From contig JASHPP010000713.1 of NCBI GenBank assembly GCA_030038035.1, positions 1 through 12,916 of the forward strand: a stretch of 12,916 bases of DNA, read 5' to 3'. Position 1 is the first letter of the stretch. Every line of letters begins with the position of its first letter. Made by a program: the position numbers and the translations under genes. Below the pieces are notes generated by a model. That model was not told the DNA's origin and did not search any database. It saw only the letters and a list, made by a program, of their open reading frames with translations. Source of the DNA: Trebonia sp. Its GTDB lineage: Bacteria > Actinomycetota > Actinomycetes > Streptosporangiales > Streptosporangiaceae. This document shows, piece by piece, positions 7,399 to 12,647 of the stretch.

Positions 7399-7665
7399 CT
7401 ACGGCCTTGTCTTTGCCACATGAGTGCTATCGCGCTTCAGCCAGCTGGTGATCAATAGCAGTCCACGCTGTTTGATACTCGCTGAGGTCGGCGTATCAAC
7501 ACCAGCTAATCGGCAGGACGCCTTCGACGCCGCATGCCGCCGAACGAGCCGCTTGACGCTGCTCTCGCTGATGCCGTACTCCTCGGCCAGCTTGCGCTTC
7601 GACGTGCCCGCTGTGAAGGCGGCGACAAGCCGCTCAGCGTCAGTCTCGCTGAGGCGGTCGCCCAC
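7399..7665 (-). pseudogene. C-terminal HTH tail of a serine-recombinase-like protein, truncated by the IS end
   Basis: Reading on the minus strand from 7665, VGDRLSETDAERLVAAF, then SKRKLAEEYGISESSVKRLVRRH, is a typical DNA-binding helix-turn-helix from the C-terminus of resolvase/invertase-type recombinases (HTH_7-like). It lacks the catalytic domain. The terminal inverted repeat of the IS256-family element begins at 7671, immediately before it, so the rest of the gene is absent on this side. After about 7522 the frame continues for 40 codons with weaker codon bias to TAG 7399-7401 and is probably not native. This fragment could also be the tail of a helix-turn-helix transposase helper. Confidence 0.55.
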
Positions 7666-7670
7666 CCGCC

Positions 7671-7715
7671 AGGTGGCGTCCGGAATCCGGTGTAAAGGGA
7701 CGGGCGCGGTTCCGG
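7671..7715. repeat. Left terminal inverted repeat of the IS256-family element
   Basis: It matches the right repeat at 9459-9508 in inverted orientation over about 45-50 bp with a few mismatches and small gaps. Shared blocks are AGGTGGCGTCC, TCC, GGTGTAAA, ACGGGCG and GGTTCC. Confidence 0.7.
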
Positions 7716-8262
7716 TTGATGGTGATGTTAGGCGATGGCTCCGACATTCTCGTGACGATTGTCGGCTTGTGTGGTGGTGACGGTGCGTGGCCGGAGCGGG
7801 CGGGGCGGGCCGGGCAGCGAGCGGCGCAGGTCCTGCAGCAGCCGCAGCCCGTCAGCGGTCATGGTCAGGCCGCGCCAGCCGCGGGAGGCGCGGTCCAGGA
7901 CGGCCCAGACCAGGGTCAGGCAGGAGGTCTCGCCGGGCAGGCGGCCGATCACCTTGGTGCGGCGGCGGGTCTCGCCGAAGGTCCGCTCGATGAAGTTGGA
8001 GTGCCGGATGCGCTGGTGGTGCCCGGCGGGGAACCGCAGGTAGGCGGTCAGCCCTTCATGGTCGGCGAGCAGGCATTTCATCGCGGCCGGGTAGGTCGCG
8101 GAGTATTTCGCGGCCATCTCGGTGATGCGGTGTTCGATGAGCTCGACGAGCCGGGGGCCGGGCTTGGTCGTCAGGTCGCTGGTATCGAACAGCGCCCAGA
8201 AGGCGTCCTTGATCTCGGCCTGCATCCCCGCAGGGACCTTGGCCAGGACGTTGCGCGCCCGG

Positions 8263-8267
8263 TGGAT
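8263..8267. repeat. Left copy of 5-bp target duplication TGGAT
   Basis: TGGAT at 8263-8267 is repeated at 8611-8615. The uninterrupted transposase codons (…CTG ATC CAC CGG… on the minus strand) are rebuilt when one copy is kept. Confidence 0.75.
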
Positions 8268-8289
8268 GTTATGCCGACGTCGGCATAAC
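8268..8289. repeat. 22-bp perfect palindrome at the left end of the nested element
   Basis: GTTATGCCGAC is followed without a spacer by its exact inverse GTCGGCATAAC. It probably forms a paired binding site for the enzyme that moved the element. Confidence 0.7.
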
Positions 8290-8414
8290 ATCCATCAGGG
8301 GCAATGCATCAGACGGGAAGGTCAAAAGCGCAGCGACGAGGGAACCAGGGAGTTCGTGGCTGAGGTCCGCGTCCCAGGCGCGGTATCCGGCGGGTTCCAA
8401 TACCTGACTCCGCC

Positions 8415-8528
8415 AGTACCGACCTCACCCTCAAAGAACGCGCCCTGGCCCGGGTCAACCCACCAGATGCCAGGCCTGGCCGCTACCGGCCACCGGACAA
8501 GCTCCTCGCCTTCCTCGAAGCGCTCTGA
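8415..8528 (+). pseudogene. C-terminal tail of a tyrosine recombinase (integrase), decayed
   Basis: The plus-strand frame reads STDLTLKERALARVNPP, then GRYRPPDKLLAFLEAL and TGA at 8526-8528. This resembles the extreme C-terminus of XerC/D-like integrases whose catalytic-Tyr segment reads YLHAD-x-LKE-ALAR and whose tail ends RYRP-D-LLAFLE-L. Just upstream in another frame are the codons for Gln-Tyr-Leu (8398-8406), probably the remains of the segment holding the catalytic Tyr, separated by a small indel. Nothing further upstream in the element looks like recombinase. Third positions are G/C-rich. The identification is by motif memory, so the family is likely but not certain. Confidence 0.5.
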
Positions 8529-8610
8529 TTATGCCGGCCTTTCCGCCACCCATAAGGCCGCCGCCAGCGGCTCCGCCGGCCTGGTCGGCATAATCCCGAG
8601 GTCGGCGTAA
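8529..8610. repeat. Right-end repeat block of the nested element
   Basis: It contains TTATGCCGGCC at 8529-8539, its near-inverse GGTCGGCATAA at 8583-8593, and GTCGGCGTAA at 8601-8610, a direct repeat of 8584-8593 seven bases on. The interior (8555-8580) is a GC-rich imperfect hairpin. The recombinase-like stop codon abuts its first base. Confidence 0.6.
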
Positions 8611-8615
8611 TGGAT
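8611..8615. repeat. Right copy of 5-bp target duplication TGGAT
   Basis: Pairs with 8263-8267 and marks the far side of the nested insertion. Confidence 0.75.
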
Positions 8616-9458
8616 CAGGCAGCGCTGGCGCAGCGCCTTGGGGAAGGCCTGCCCGGTCGCGGCGATCAGGCCCGCCGCCCCGTCGGAGATGACCAGCAGC
8701 GGGGACGGCAGGCCCCGGTCCTTCAGGTCGGTGAGGAAGTCGTGCCAGGCGTCGGCGGACTCGCCGGAGCCGGGGGCCAGGCCGGTGAAGGCGGGCTTGC
8801 CGTCGGTGGTGATGCCCCAGGCGGCGAGCACCGGCTCGGCCGGGGAGCCGGGATGCATCCGGAAGAACGAGGCGTCCAGGTACAGGTAGTCCAGCATCAC
8901 CTCATCCAGGCGGCGCCGCGCCCAGGCCTGGTACTCCTCCTTGATGGCCTGGCACACCGATGACACGGTGGACTTGGAGATCGCGGCCTGGTCGCCGAGG
9001 GCCTCAGCGAGCGCGGCCTCGACGTCGCGGACCGACAGGCCGCGCACGAACGAGGCGATCACCAGCGTCTCCAGCGCGTTCGTCTTCGTCACGTGCGCGC
9101 CGAACAGCCGCGATGCGAACGCCCCGGCGGTGCCGCGCAGCTTCGGCCGGGACAGCTGCACCGGCCCGGCGGTCGTCTTGACGGTGACCTCGCGGTACCC
9201 GTTGCGGGACCCGGGGCGGGCATCCTCGCAGGCAGCGGACCGCTGGTACCGGTCACGGCCGGGGAACTCGGTGACTTCGGCTTCGAGAGCAGCCTGCATC
9301 AGCAGCTGCGCGCCGAGCCGGGCGACGTCTTCCAGGATCTCCGGCAGCTCCCGGTCCTGGCTGAACAGCTCGTCGATCCTGGCGCGGATACGGTCAGTAG
9401 GCAATACTCGTACAGACACGGGTGTAGGTCCTTCCCTTCGATGACTTGGCCGTCTTGA

Positions 9459-9508
9459 AGGGAACCTACGCCCGTTCACTCATTTACACCCGGATCTGGA
9501 CGCCACCT
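9459..9508. repeat. Right terminal inverted repeat of the IS256-family element
   Basis: Inverted partner of 7671-7715. Its outermost base pair follows the TGA of the DUF433 gene directly. Confidence 0.7.
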
Positions 9509-10253
9509 TCAGCCCATGGCTGACTGCGAATAATGGGGAATCTGGGTGGCTGCTCGGGTGACGACACGGATGGCGTCCTCAACCTCATCACGGGACAACC
9601 CGAATTCGCCGGCCACCAGGTCGACTGGCTCTCCCGACTGGAACAAGTCGAGCACGTCATCGACGCTAGCCCCGCCGCGCGTAAACCTGGGCCGCCCGAA
9701 CGCGTGGTCGGGATCGACGGTCACTTCCGCAACCCTGTACTGGGGAAGGTAGATGAGCTGGGCGTAGCCGTCCGGCGCGAAGTCGATGCGCCGCAGGTAC
9801 AGCTCGACGACCTCGCTGAAGACGCGCTGGTTGTTGCGCACGACGACCAGCTCGCGCGCGGACTCGCCCTCGGGCGTGTCCCCGGCGCTCGGCGTAGTCG
9901 TAAAGCACTTCTGCCCCGTCGGTGTACAGCCTCTTGCTGGCTAGCGCGTGCGCAAGTCCCAGCTCACGGCCGAGGGCGTCGATGGCTGGCCGGATGCGCT
10001 GCATGGGAACCCCGGCGCTGCGGAACGCGGCCAGCGCATATGCTTCGGCGAGCCCGATGAAAGGCACGGCTGGGTCGCCGGGGCGCTGCGGGCGCACCGC
10101 CGTGATGATCGGCCTAGCCCGGAAGACGCACGTCCCACGCCGATGACGCTCATATCCGTAGGCCCACGCGGTCAAGGTTGGGGGTGGGACGGACAGGTAT
10201 CCCGCGGCTTCCCCGATGCCGTAGAGCAACGTTGAGAACCGGTCCACGCTCAC
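9509..10253 (-). pseudogene. DUF433-domain protein (antitoxin-like), frameshifted
   Basis: GTG 10253 follows a GGAGG-rich leader. The N-terminal frame reads YGIGEAAGYLSVPPPTLTAW (a MerR/HTH-like start), then PFIGLAEAYALAAFR, GVPMQRIRPAIDAL and KRLYTDGAEVLYDYAERR. The matching C-terminal half lies in another frame from about 9880: ARELVVVRNNQRVFSEVVELYL, then AQLIYLPQYRVAEVTVDPDH, FGRPRFTRGGASVDDVLDLF and LSRDEVEDAIRVV, which is the DUF433 domain. The break is in a run of four C on the plus strand (9880-9883); one extra base explains it. DUF433 proteins are commonly VapB-like antitoxins or DNA-binding partners encoded upstream of a PIN-like (DUF5615) toxin. Here the gene's stop codon touches the IS256 end, so any toxin gene is gone. 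The domain call is fairly sure; the antitoxin role is inferred. Confidence 0.75.
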
Positions 10254-10256
10254 AAC

Positions 10257-10277
10257 CCCGCCTCCCGCCTCCCGCCT
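10257..10277 (-). repeat. Three tandem heptamers providing the DUF433 ribosome binding site
   Basis: CCCGCCT is repeated three times; on the coding strand this is AGGCGGG x3 directly before GTT-GTG. The repeats create overlapping GGAGG-like sites, the nearest about seven bases from the GTG. Confidence 0.6.
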
Positions 10278-10440
10278 ATAACGTCGTGCTTCGGCCGAAT
10301 CCGACCTCATTGTGCCTCATGGTCGGTGGGAGGTAGCCGTGGACGGTGAGCTTGATGCCTTCGGCGCCGACGCGGTCCGGGAACCACGAGCAGGGGCGGA
10401 CCATACCCGCGGCGGTCTGGTCGTCGATCAGCCCATGATG
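10276..10440 (-). pseudogene. Unnamed coding fragment, 3' end only
   Basis: On the minus strand the frame reading GLIDDQTAAGMVRPCSWFPD, then RVGAEGIKLTVHGYLPPTM, and ending at TAG 10276-10278 has almost only G/C at third positions to about 10315, the mark of real coding DNA here. It has no start and no recognisable domain; the KLT-x-x-GYLPP string recalls a motif in some plasmid- and SEC-C-associated actinobacterial proteins, which I cannot confirm. It ends 22 bp upstream of the DUF433 start and runs back-to-back into the opposite-strand fragment at 10446. Confidence 0.35.
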
Positions 10441-10445
10441 GTCTC

Positions 10446-10586
10446 GGCGAGCAGATTCCCGTCGACGACTGGCGCCGTTTCCCCAGCGCCCTTATGTGGC
10501 ACGTGGTTGTCGCCGGGGAAGCGGGCGCGCTTATCGGCTGGGTCGCGCTCACCCCGCTGCGGCGCGCGCTCACGGTTCAGCACTGA
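10446..10586 (+). pseudogene. GNAT-acetyltransferase-like fragment
   Basis: The plus strand reads GEQIPVDDWRRFPSALMWHV, then VVAGEAGALIGWVALTPLRR and a TGA at 10584-10586, with strongly G/C third positions. The string VVA-x-E-x-GALIGWVALTP is the strand 2-3 hairpin of phosphinothricin-type GNAT acetyltransferases, but the acetyl-CoA binding motif that should follow is missing, and so is the N-terminus. It is therefore an internal piece, not a working enzyme. Between its end and 10700 I see no other supported gene. Confidence 0.4.
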
Positions 10587-10700
10587 ATGCTTGCACGACC
10601 GCAGTACATGCAGGCGGAACCTAGCTACCAGATGGCGACGCGACCGCGTTCGACGCAGGGAAAAGAGGAAAATCCATGTACGACAGCGATGACCCCTGGG

Positions 10701-11171
10701 TCATGCGGGACACGGCTGTATGCCAGGAGCAGAATCGCGATGCTCGCGGATGCTTTCTACTGCATTTACTTCAGCTCGTGCCATACGCGCGAGTTCGGTT
10801 ATTGCTGCAGTGATAAGATCTCTGCGTGTTTTGTGGGGCCTGATTACAGCGCTCAAGAGCAAGCCCGTTTCTTCTGTCGCGATCGCTACTGTTGTATCGC
10901 GAGTTCCGAATATCTGATCGACCAGATCATCAATCTCTTCGGGCGCTGCTCCCCGGAGAGTCTCAAGCTCTTGATCGGCTATGTTTGCATAGCCCCACAT
11001 GTTCACTTCTTGCGGCTGACCGTCAAGGAAGTTGAACAGGAAATTGGATCCATGCTGGTGTACGACGCCTAGGAGGGGAATATCGTAACGGTCGAGTACG
11101 ATAACTGACTCTGCAGTGCTCGCCGGACGCCAAGGAACCGCGCCCATGCGTAGAGCAATTTGGTCACTCAT
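10701..11171 (-). CDS. Hypothetical protein, second gene of a coupled pair
   Basis: A 156-residue protein from ATG 11171. AGGAGG lies ten bases upstream, inside the previous gene, and the ATG shares one base with that gene's TAA (TAATG), so translation is coupled. The sequence is acidic and folded-looking: SVIVLDRYDIPLLGVVHQHG, SNFLFNFLDGQPQEVNMWGY, then an EEIDDLVDQIF helix, TTVAIATEETGLLLS, and a C-terminal helix DLITAAITELARMARAEV. No signal peptide or membrane segment is seen. I do not recognise a family with confidence. Small acidic proteins translated after a basic partner are often immunity proteins or antitoxins, so that role is a guess from context. Codon bias is weaker than in the left-hand genes, suggesting recent acquisition. 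The last 30 residues may be foreign if the gene was cut. Confidence 0.7.
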   Translation of the reverse strand: MSDQIALRMGAVPWRPASTAESVIVLDRYDIPLLGVVHQHGSNFLFNFLDGQPQEVNMWGYANIADQELETLRGAAPEEIDDLVDQIFGTRDTTVAIATEETGLLLSAVIRPHKTRRDLITAAITELARMARAEVNAVESIREHRDSAPGIQPCPA

Positions 11172-11605
11172 TATTTTGGATCCTCCTCCTTCCATGTGGG
11201 ATCGTCGAAACATGAATCAAATGCCCGAGCATCCTTGTCCGACCACTTCTTCTTCGATACAGATACGTGATTTGGATTCCTGCCAGGGCTCCGCTTGACA
11301 CTGAACCCTTTATCGATGAGCGCATCAACGCTCGTGTACCGTACGCCGTCGCCTACCCTGGCTGATCGCCGGAACACCCTTGGGAAAGCCTCCTCTATCG
11401 TCTCTTTGCCTGTAGTGAGCGATAGTCCATCGTAATCAACATCTACGCGCGGTTTGTTGAGAAACGGGGGTTTGCCGTCGGCCCGCTTGCTACCGAGCTG
11501 TGTTAGTTGCATATCCCCCGGAAGGTCAGTGGCTGCCTCCCTTGCTGCGGTTGGCGGGACCGCCGGCCTCTTCTGCCCCCACGGACGCCCGACACTACGT
11601 GCCAC
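11171..11605 (-). CDS. Hypothetical basic protein, first gene of a coupled pair
   Basis: I choose GTG 11605, preceded by AAGGGG at six bases, giving 144 residues; ATG 11641 (156 residues) is in frame but lies inside the palindrome 11629-11650 and has no ribosome binding site. The protein is rich in Lys, Arg and Pro at the N-terminus. The C-terminal 90 residues look folded: RVDVDYDGLSL, TIEEAFPRVFRRS, DGVRYTSVDALIDKGFSVKR, RNPNHVSVSKKKWSDKDARA, FDSCFDDPTWKEEDPK. The GF-x-V, then NPNHVSV pattern is seen in some toxin-like tails, but no catalytic motif is certain. No signal peptide. Its TAA overlaps the next gene's ATG. The palindrome upstream suggests dedicated regulation. A toxin/immunity or toxin/antitoxin pair is the favoured guess; function is unknown. 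Confidence 0.65.
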   Translation of the reverse strand: MARSVGRPWGQKRPAVPPTAAREAATDLPGDMQLTQLGSKRADGKPPFLNKPRVDVDYDGLSLTTGKETIEEAFPRVFRRSARVGDGVRYTSVDALIDKGFSVKRSPGRNPNHVSVSKKKWSDKDARAFDSCFDDPTWKEEDPK

Positions 11606-11628
11606 GCATGTCCCCTTGCTACTCTTCT

Positions 11629-11650
11629 CACGGTGACACATGTCACCGTG
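11629..11650. promoter_or_regulatory. 22-bp operator-like palindrome upstream of the coupled pair
   Basis: CACGGTGACA and TGTCACCGTG are perfect 10-bp inverted arms separated by CA. It lies 24 bp upstream of the chosen GTG 11605 and overlaps the alternative ATG. The GTGACA/TGTCAC core is typical of a dimeric regulator's site. A terminator is unlikely because of its position in front of the operon. Confidence 0.6.
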
Positions 11651-11674
11651 TTTGTCATTGGCTAAACATGGCGA

Positions 11675-11687
11675 TTACTCTCAGTAA
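11675..11687. promoter_or_regulatory. Small inverted repeat TTACT-CTC-AGTAA
   Basis: Perfect five-base arms 24 bp upstream of the larger palindrome. It may be a second regulator site or coincide with promoter elements of the coupled pair; no clear -10 could be fixed. Confidence 0.25.
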
Positions 11688-11962
11688 CCACTCGGTTGCC
11701 CCCGCTAGGCGCAGGATCTCAGCGCTAGAACCGATCTCTTAAGGCTACCCGAGCCACGGGGATCCCGTCCGGACGGTTGAAAGCTGATTGTGCGAGTCCA
11801 ACTTGCTGCCGCGCGCTTCCGATCCTCCTACGCTGCGCCACACGCCGTCCGGGGTCGGATTGCCATCGGATTATCTGGGCTAATCTCGGCAGACGTTGGC
11901 AGTCGCCGTGCTCAACCGCGCCCATGGGCGACTGCTTAGACGGTAGTCGCGGCAGAGGAGCG
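11688..11962. other. Gene-free stretch with two small inverted repeats
   Basis: No frame here shows a convincing codon bias or a recognisable protein. It contains the 12-bp palindrome CCGTCCGGACGG (11765-11776) and 9-bp inverted arms GCAGTCGCC (11899-11907) and GGCGACTGC (11927-11935). It separates the promoter of the coupled pair from the terminator at 11963-12004. It could hold a short RNA, but I see no evidence for one. Confidence 0.4.
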
Positions 11963-12004
11963 ACAGGGCGTGCGGGGCCCTCTGGGCCCCGCACGCCCTG
12001 TTCG
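11963..12004 (-). terminator. Very stable hairpin, 18-bp perfect stem
   Basis: ACAGGGCGTGCGGGGCCC (11963-11980) pairs perfectly with 11984-12001 around the triloop TCT; with one bulged T the stem extends to about 20 pairs. It lies 18-20 bases beyond the stop codon of the minus-strand gene at 12022-12410 and is its obvious terminator. The stem is symmetric, so it would also stop transcription from the other side. Confidence 0.82.
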
Positions 12005-12021
12005 TATGGCAATCTCCGCGA

Positions 12022-12410
12022 CTATCGGGCTGTCGGATCGGCGGGGGCGGGTGTGGGGCGCCAGGCGATGACTGGAGTGTGGCCGGGGTCGAAGAGTTCG
12101 ATCGGGCCGGCGGTGGTGCCGTCGCCGCGGAAGTGGCGCCAGTCCAGGCCGAATCGCAGGAAGATTCCGACGTCTGCGCCACAGACTGCGCAGAACGGCT
12201 CCGGGTCGTCCGCAGGGTCGGGATGTCGTCGTCGGTGCAGGGTTCGGTGGCGTCCAGCGTGGCGTCGAAAGTGGACGGGCTGTAGCCAGCTAGCCAGGTC
12301 AGCGCCTCGGACATGCGGGCCGGGTCGAGGGCGGCCAGACGGCTTAGGCGTGCGTGGGCCTGGGCGAGCGCGTCTTGGGCGCGCTGAGGGATGATGTCGT
12401 CTACGGTCAC
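12022..12410 (-). pseudogene. Small conserved-looking hypothetical protein, one frameshift
   Basis: GTG 12410 follows AGGAGA by four bases. The first frame reads DDIIPQRAQDALAQAHARLS, then DPARMSEALTWLAGYSPSTF and EPCTDDD. The expected continuation, HPDPADDPEPFCAVCGADVG, then FGLDWRHFRGDGTTAGPIEL, FDPGHTPVIAWRP and a Pro/Ala tail to TAG 12022-12024, is in the next frame. Loss of one C in GAC-CAT (about 12210) accounts for the break; without it the protein would be about 129 residues. It has one Cys-x-x-Cys pair, a helical N-terminus and a Trp/His-rich beta-like C-terminus. I do not know a function. A hairpin leader lies upstream and a strong terminator downstream, so it is a single-gene transcription unit. 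Confidence 0.7.
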
Positions 12411-12438
12411 TTCGTCTCCTGAGTAGATGGGTGATCGA

Positions 12439-12472
12439 GGGCCGCTTGGGTGTGCTAGCACCTGGGCGGCCC
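12439..12472 (-). promoter_or_regulatory. Leader hairpin upstream of the 12022-12410 gene
   Basis: GGGCCGC (12439-12445) and GCGGCCC (12466-12472) form an outer stem; GGTG/CACC (12449-12452 and 12459-12462) an inner one, with GTGCTAGCAC palindromic at the tip. CCGCTTGG is directly repeated at 12442-12449 and 12471-12478. The structure would form about 30 bases before the GTG 12410. A TAGAAT hexamer (minus strand, 12494-12499) could be the -10 box; a good -35 is not visible. It may be an attenuator or a protein-binding site. Confidence 0.4.
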
Positions 12473-12647
12473 GCTTGGTTTGGGGATACGATCATTCTAT
12501 CGGATATGGGTTCGAATTAGAGGATCGACACGCCGATTCGGAGAGATCAGGGAAAGGCCGACCATGTCACCGGGCGGGATGGCGGGGCTGGAGAGGCGGC
12601 ACGGTTCGTTCGGGATAATTTGAATTGAAAGCTTGTGCCGCAGCGGC

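Larger units (their letters stand above)
8268..8610 (+). mobile_element. 343-bp non-autonomous element nested in the IS256 transposase
   Basis: The element sits between two copies of TGGAT inside the transposase codon for His of RQRCLIH. Its left end begins TTATGCCGAC, and its right end read inward begins TTACGCCGAC, giving short imperfect inverted ends. Similar decamers recur inside: TTATGCCGAC with its inverse at 8269-8288, TTATGCCGGC at 8529-8538, and inverse copies at 8584-8593 and 8601-8610. There is no complete gene. About 40 C-terminal codons of an apparent tyrosine recombinase end at 8528, directly against the right-end repeats. I read it as a deletion derivative of an element moved by tyrosine recombinases, possibly of the recombinase-trio (RIT) kind; a Tn3-like origin, which also gives 5-bp duplications, is the alternative. 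Confidence 0.72.
7728..9419 (-). pseudogene. IS256-family transposase, interrupted in the middle
   Basis: GTG 9419 (AAGGA nine bases upstream) starts the N-terminal part; the frame is also open to 9479. It shows LPEILEDVARLGAQLLMQAALEAEV (as two blocks), RNGYREVTVKT, GPVQLSRPKLRG, then the first catalytic Asp in DYLYLDASFF, TTDGKP, and the second Asp in LVISDGAAGL, up to RQRCLIH. Here a 343-bp element intervenes. The protein resumes at HRARNVLAKVPAG (about 8262 downwards) with the Glu-containing segment NFIERTFGETRRRTKVIG and ends at TAA 7728-7730. Excising 348 bp gives one continuous frame of about 447 codons with no other break, so the interruption alone inactivates it. The protein would catalyse IS transposition. 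Confidence 0.88.
7671..9508 (-). mobile_element. IS256-family insertion sequence, interrupted by a nested element
   Basis: The element spans long imperfect inverted repeats. Read inward from the left end it goes AGGTGGCGTCC, GGAATCC, GGTGTAAA, ACGGGCG, GGTTCC; from the right end AGGTGGCGTCC, AGATCC, GGGTGTAAA, ACGGGCG, GGTTCC. It carries one transposase gene on the minus strand. Without the nested 343-bp insertion and its duplicated 5 bp the element would be about 1490 bp, normal for the family. The bases just outside the ends (CACCCGCC left, TCAGCCCA right) do not form the expected 8-9 bp target duplication, so the copy has probably undergone recombination or a one-ended rearrangement. Its right end lies directly against the stop codon of the DUF433 gene. 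Confidence 0.8.

Noticed and set aside
7200..7421. A 73-codon minus-strand frame ending near the CHAT-like start
   Set aside because: Arg/Ser/Gln-rich with poor codon bias and no ribosome binding site; more likely the untranslated region before the CHAT-like stub.
7716..8288. A 190-codon plus-strand frame across the transposase C-terminus
   Set aside because: Antisense shadow of the transposase.
11777..12394. A 205-codon plus-strand frame
   Set aside because: It runs through the 18-bp-stem terminator and antisense to the small gene at 12022-12410; composition is Arg/Cys-rich and not protein-like.
12508..12517. GGGTTCGAAT, resembling a tRNA T-arm and possible attachment site
   Set aside because: The flanking bases do not pair to form a T-stem and no acceptor, D or anticodon arms can be drawn around it.
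12564..12623. A 19-codon plus-strand frame with GGAAAGG upstream
   Set aside because: Too short to judge; no similarity or codon signal beyond chance. It might be the start of a truncated gene.
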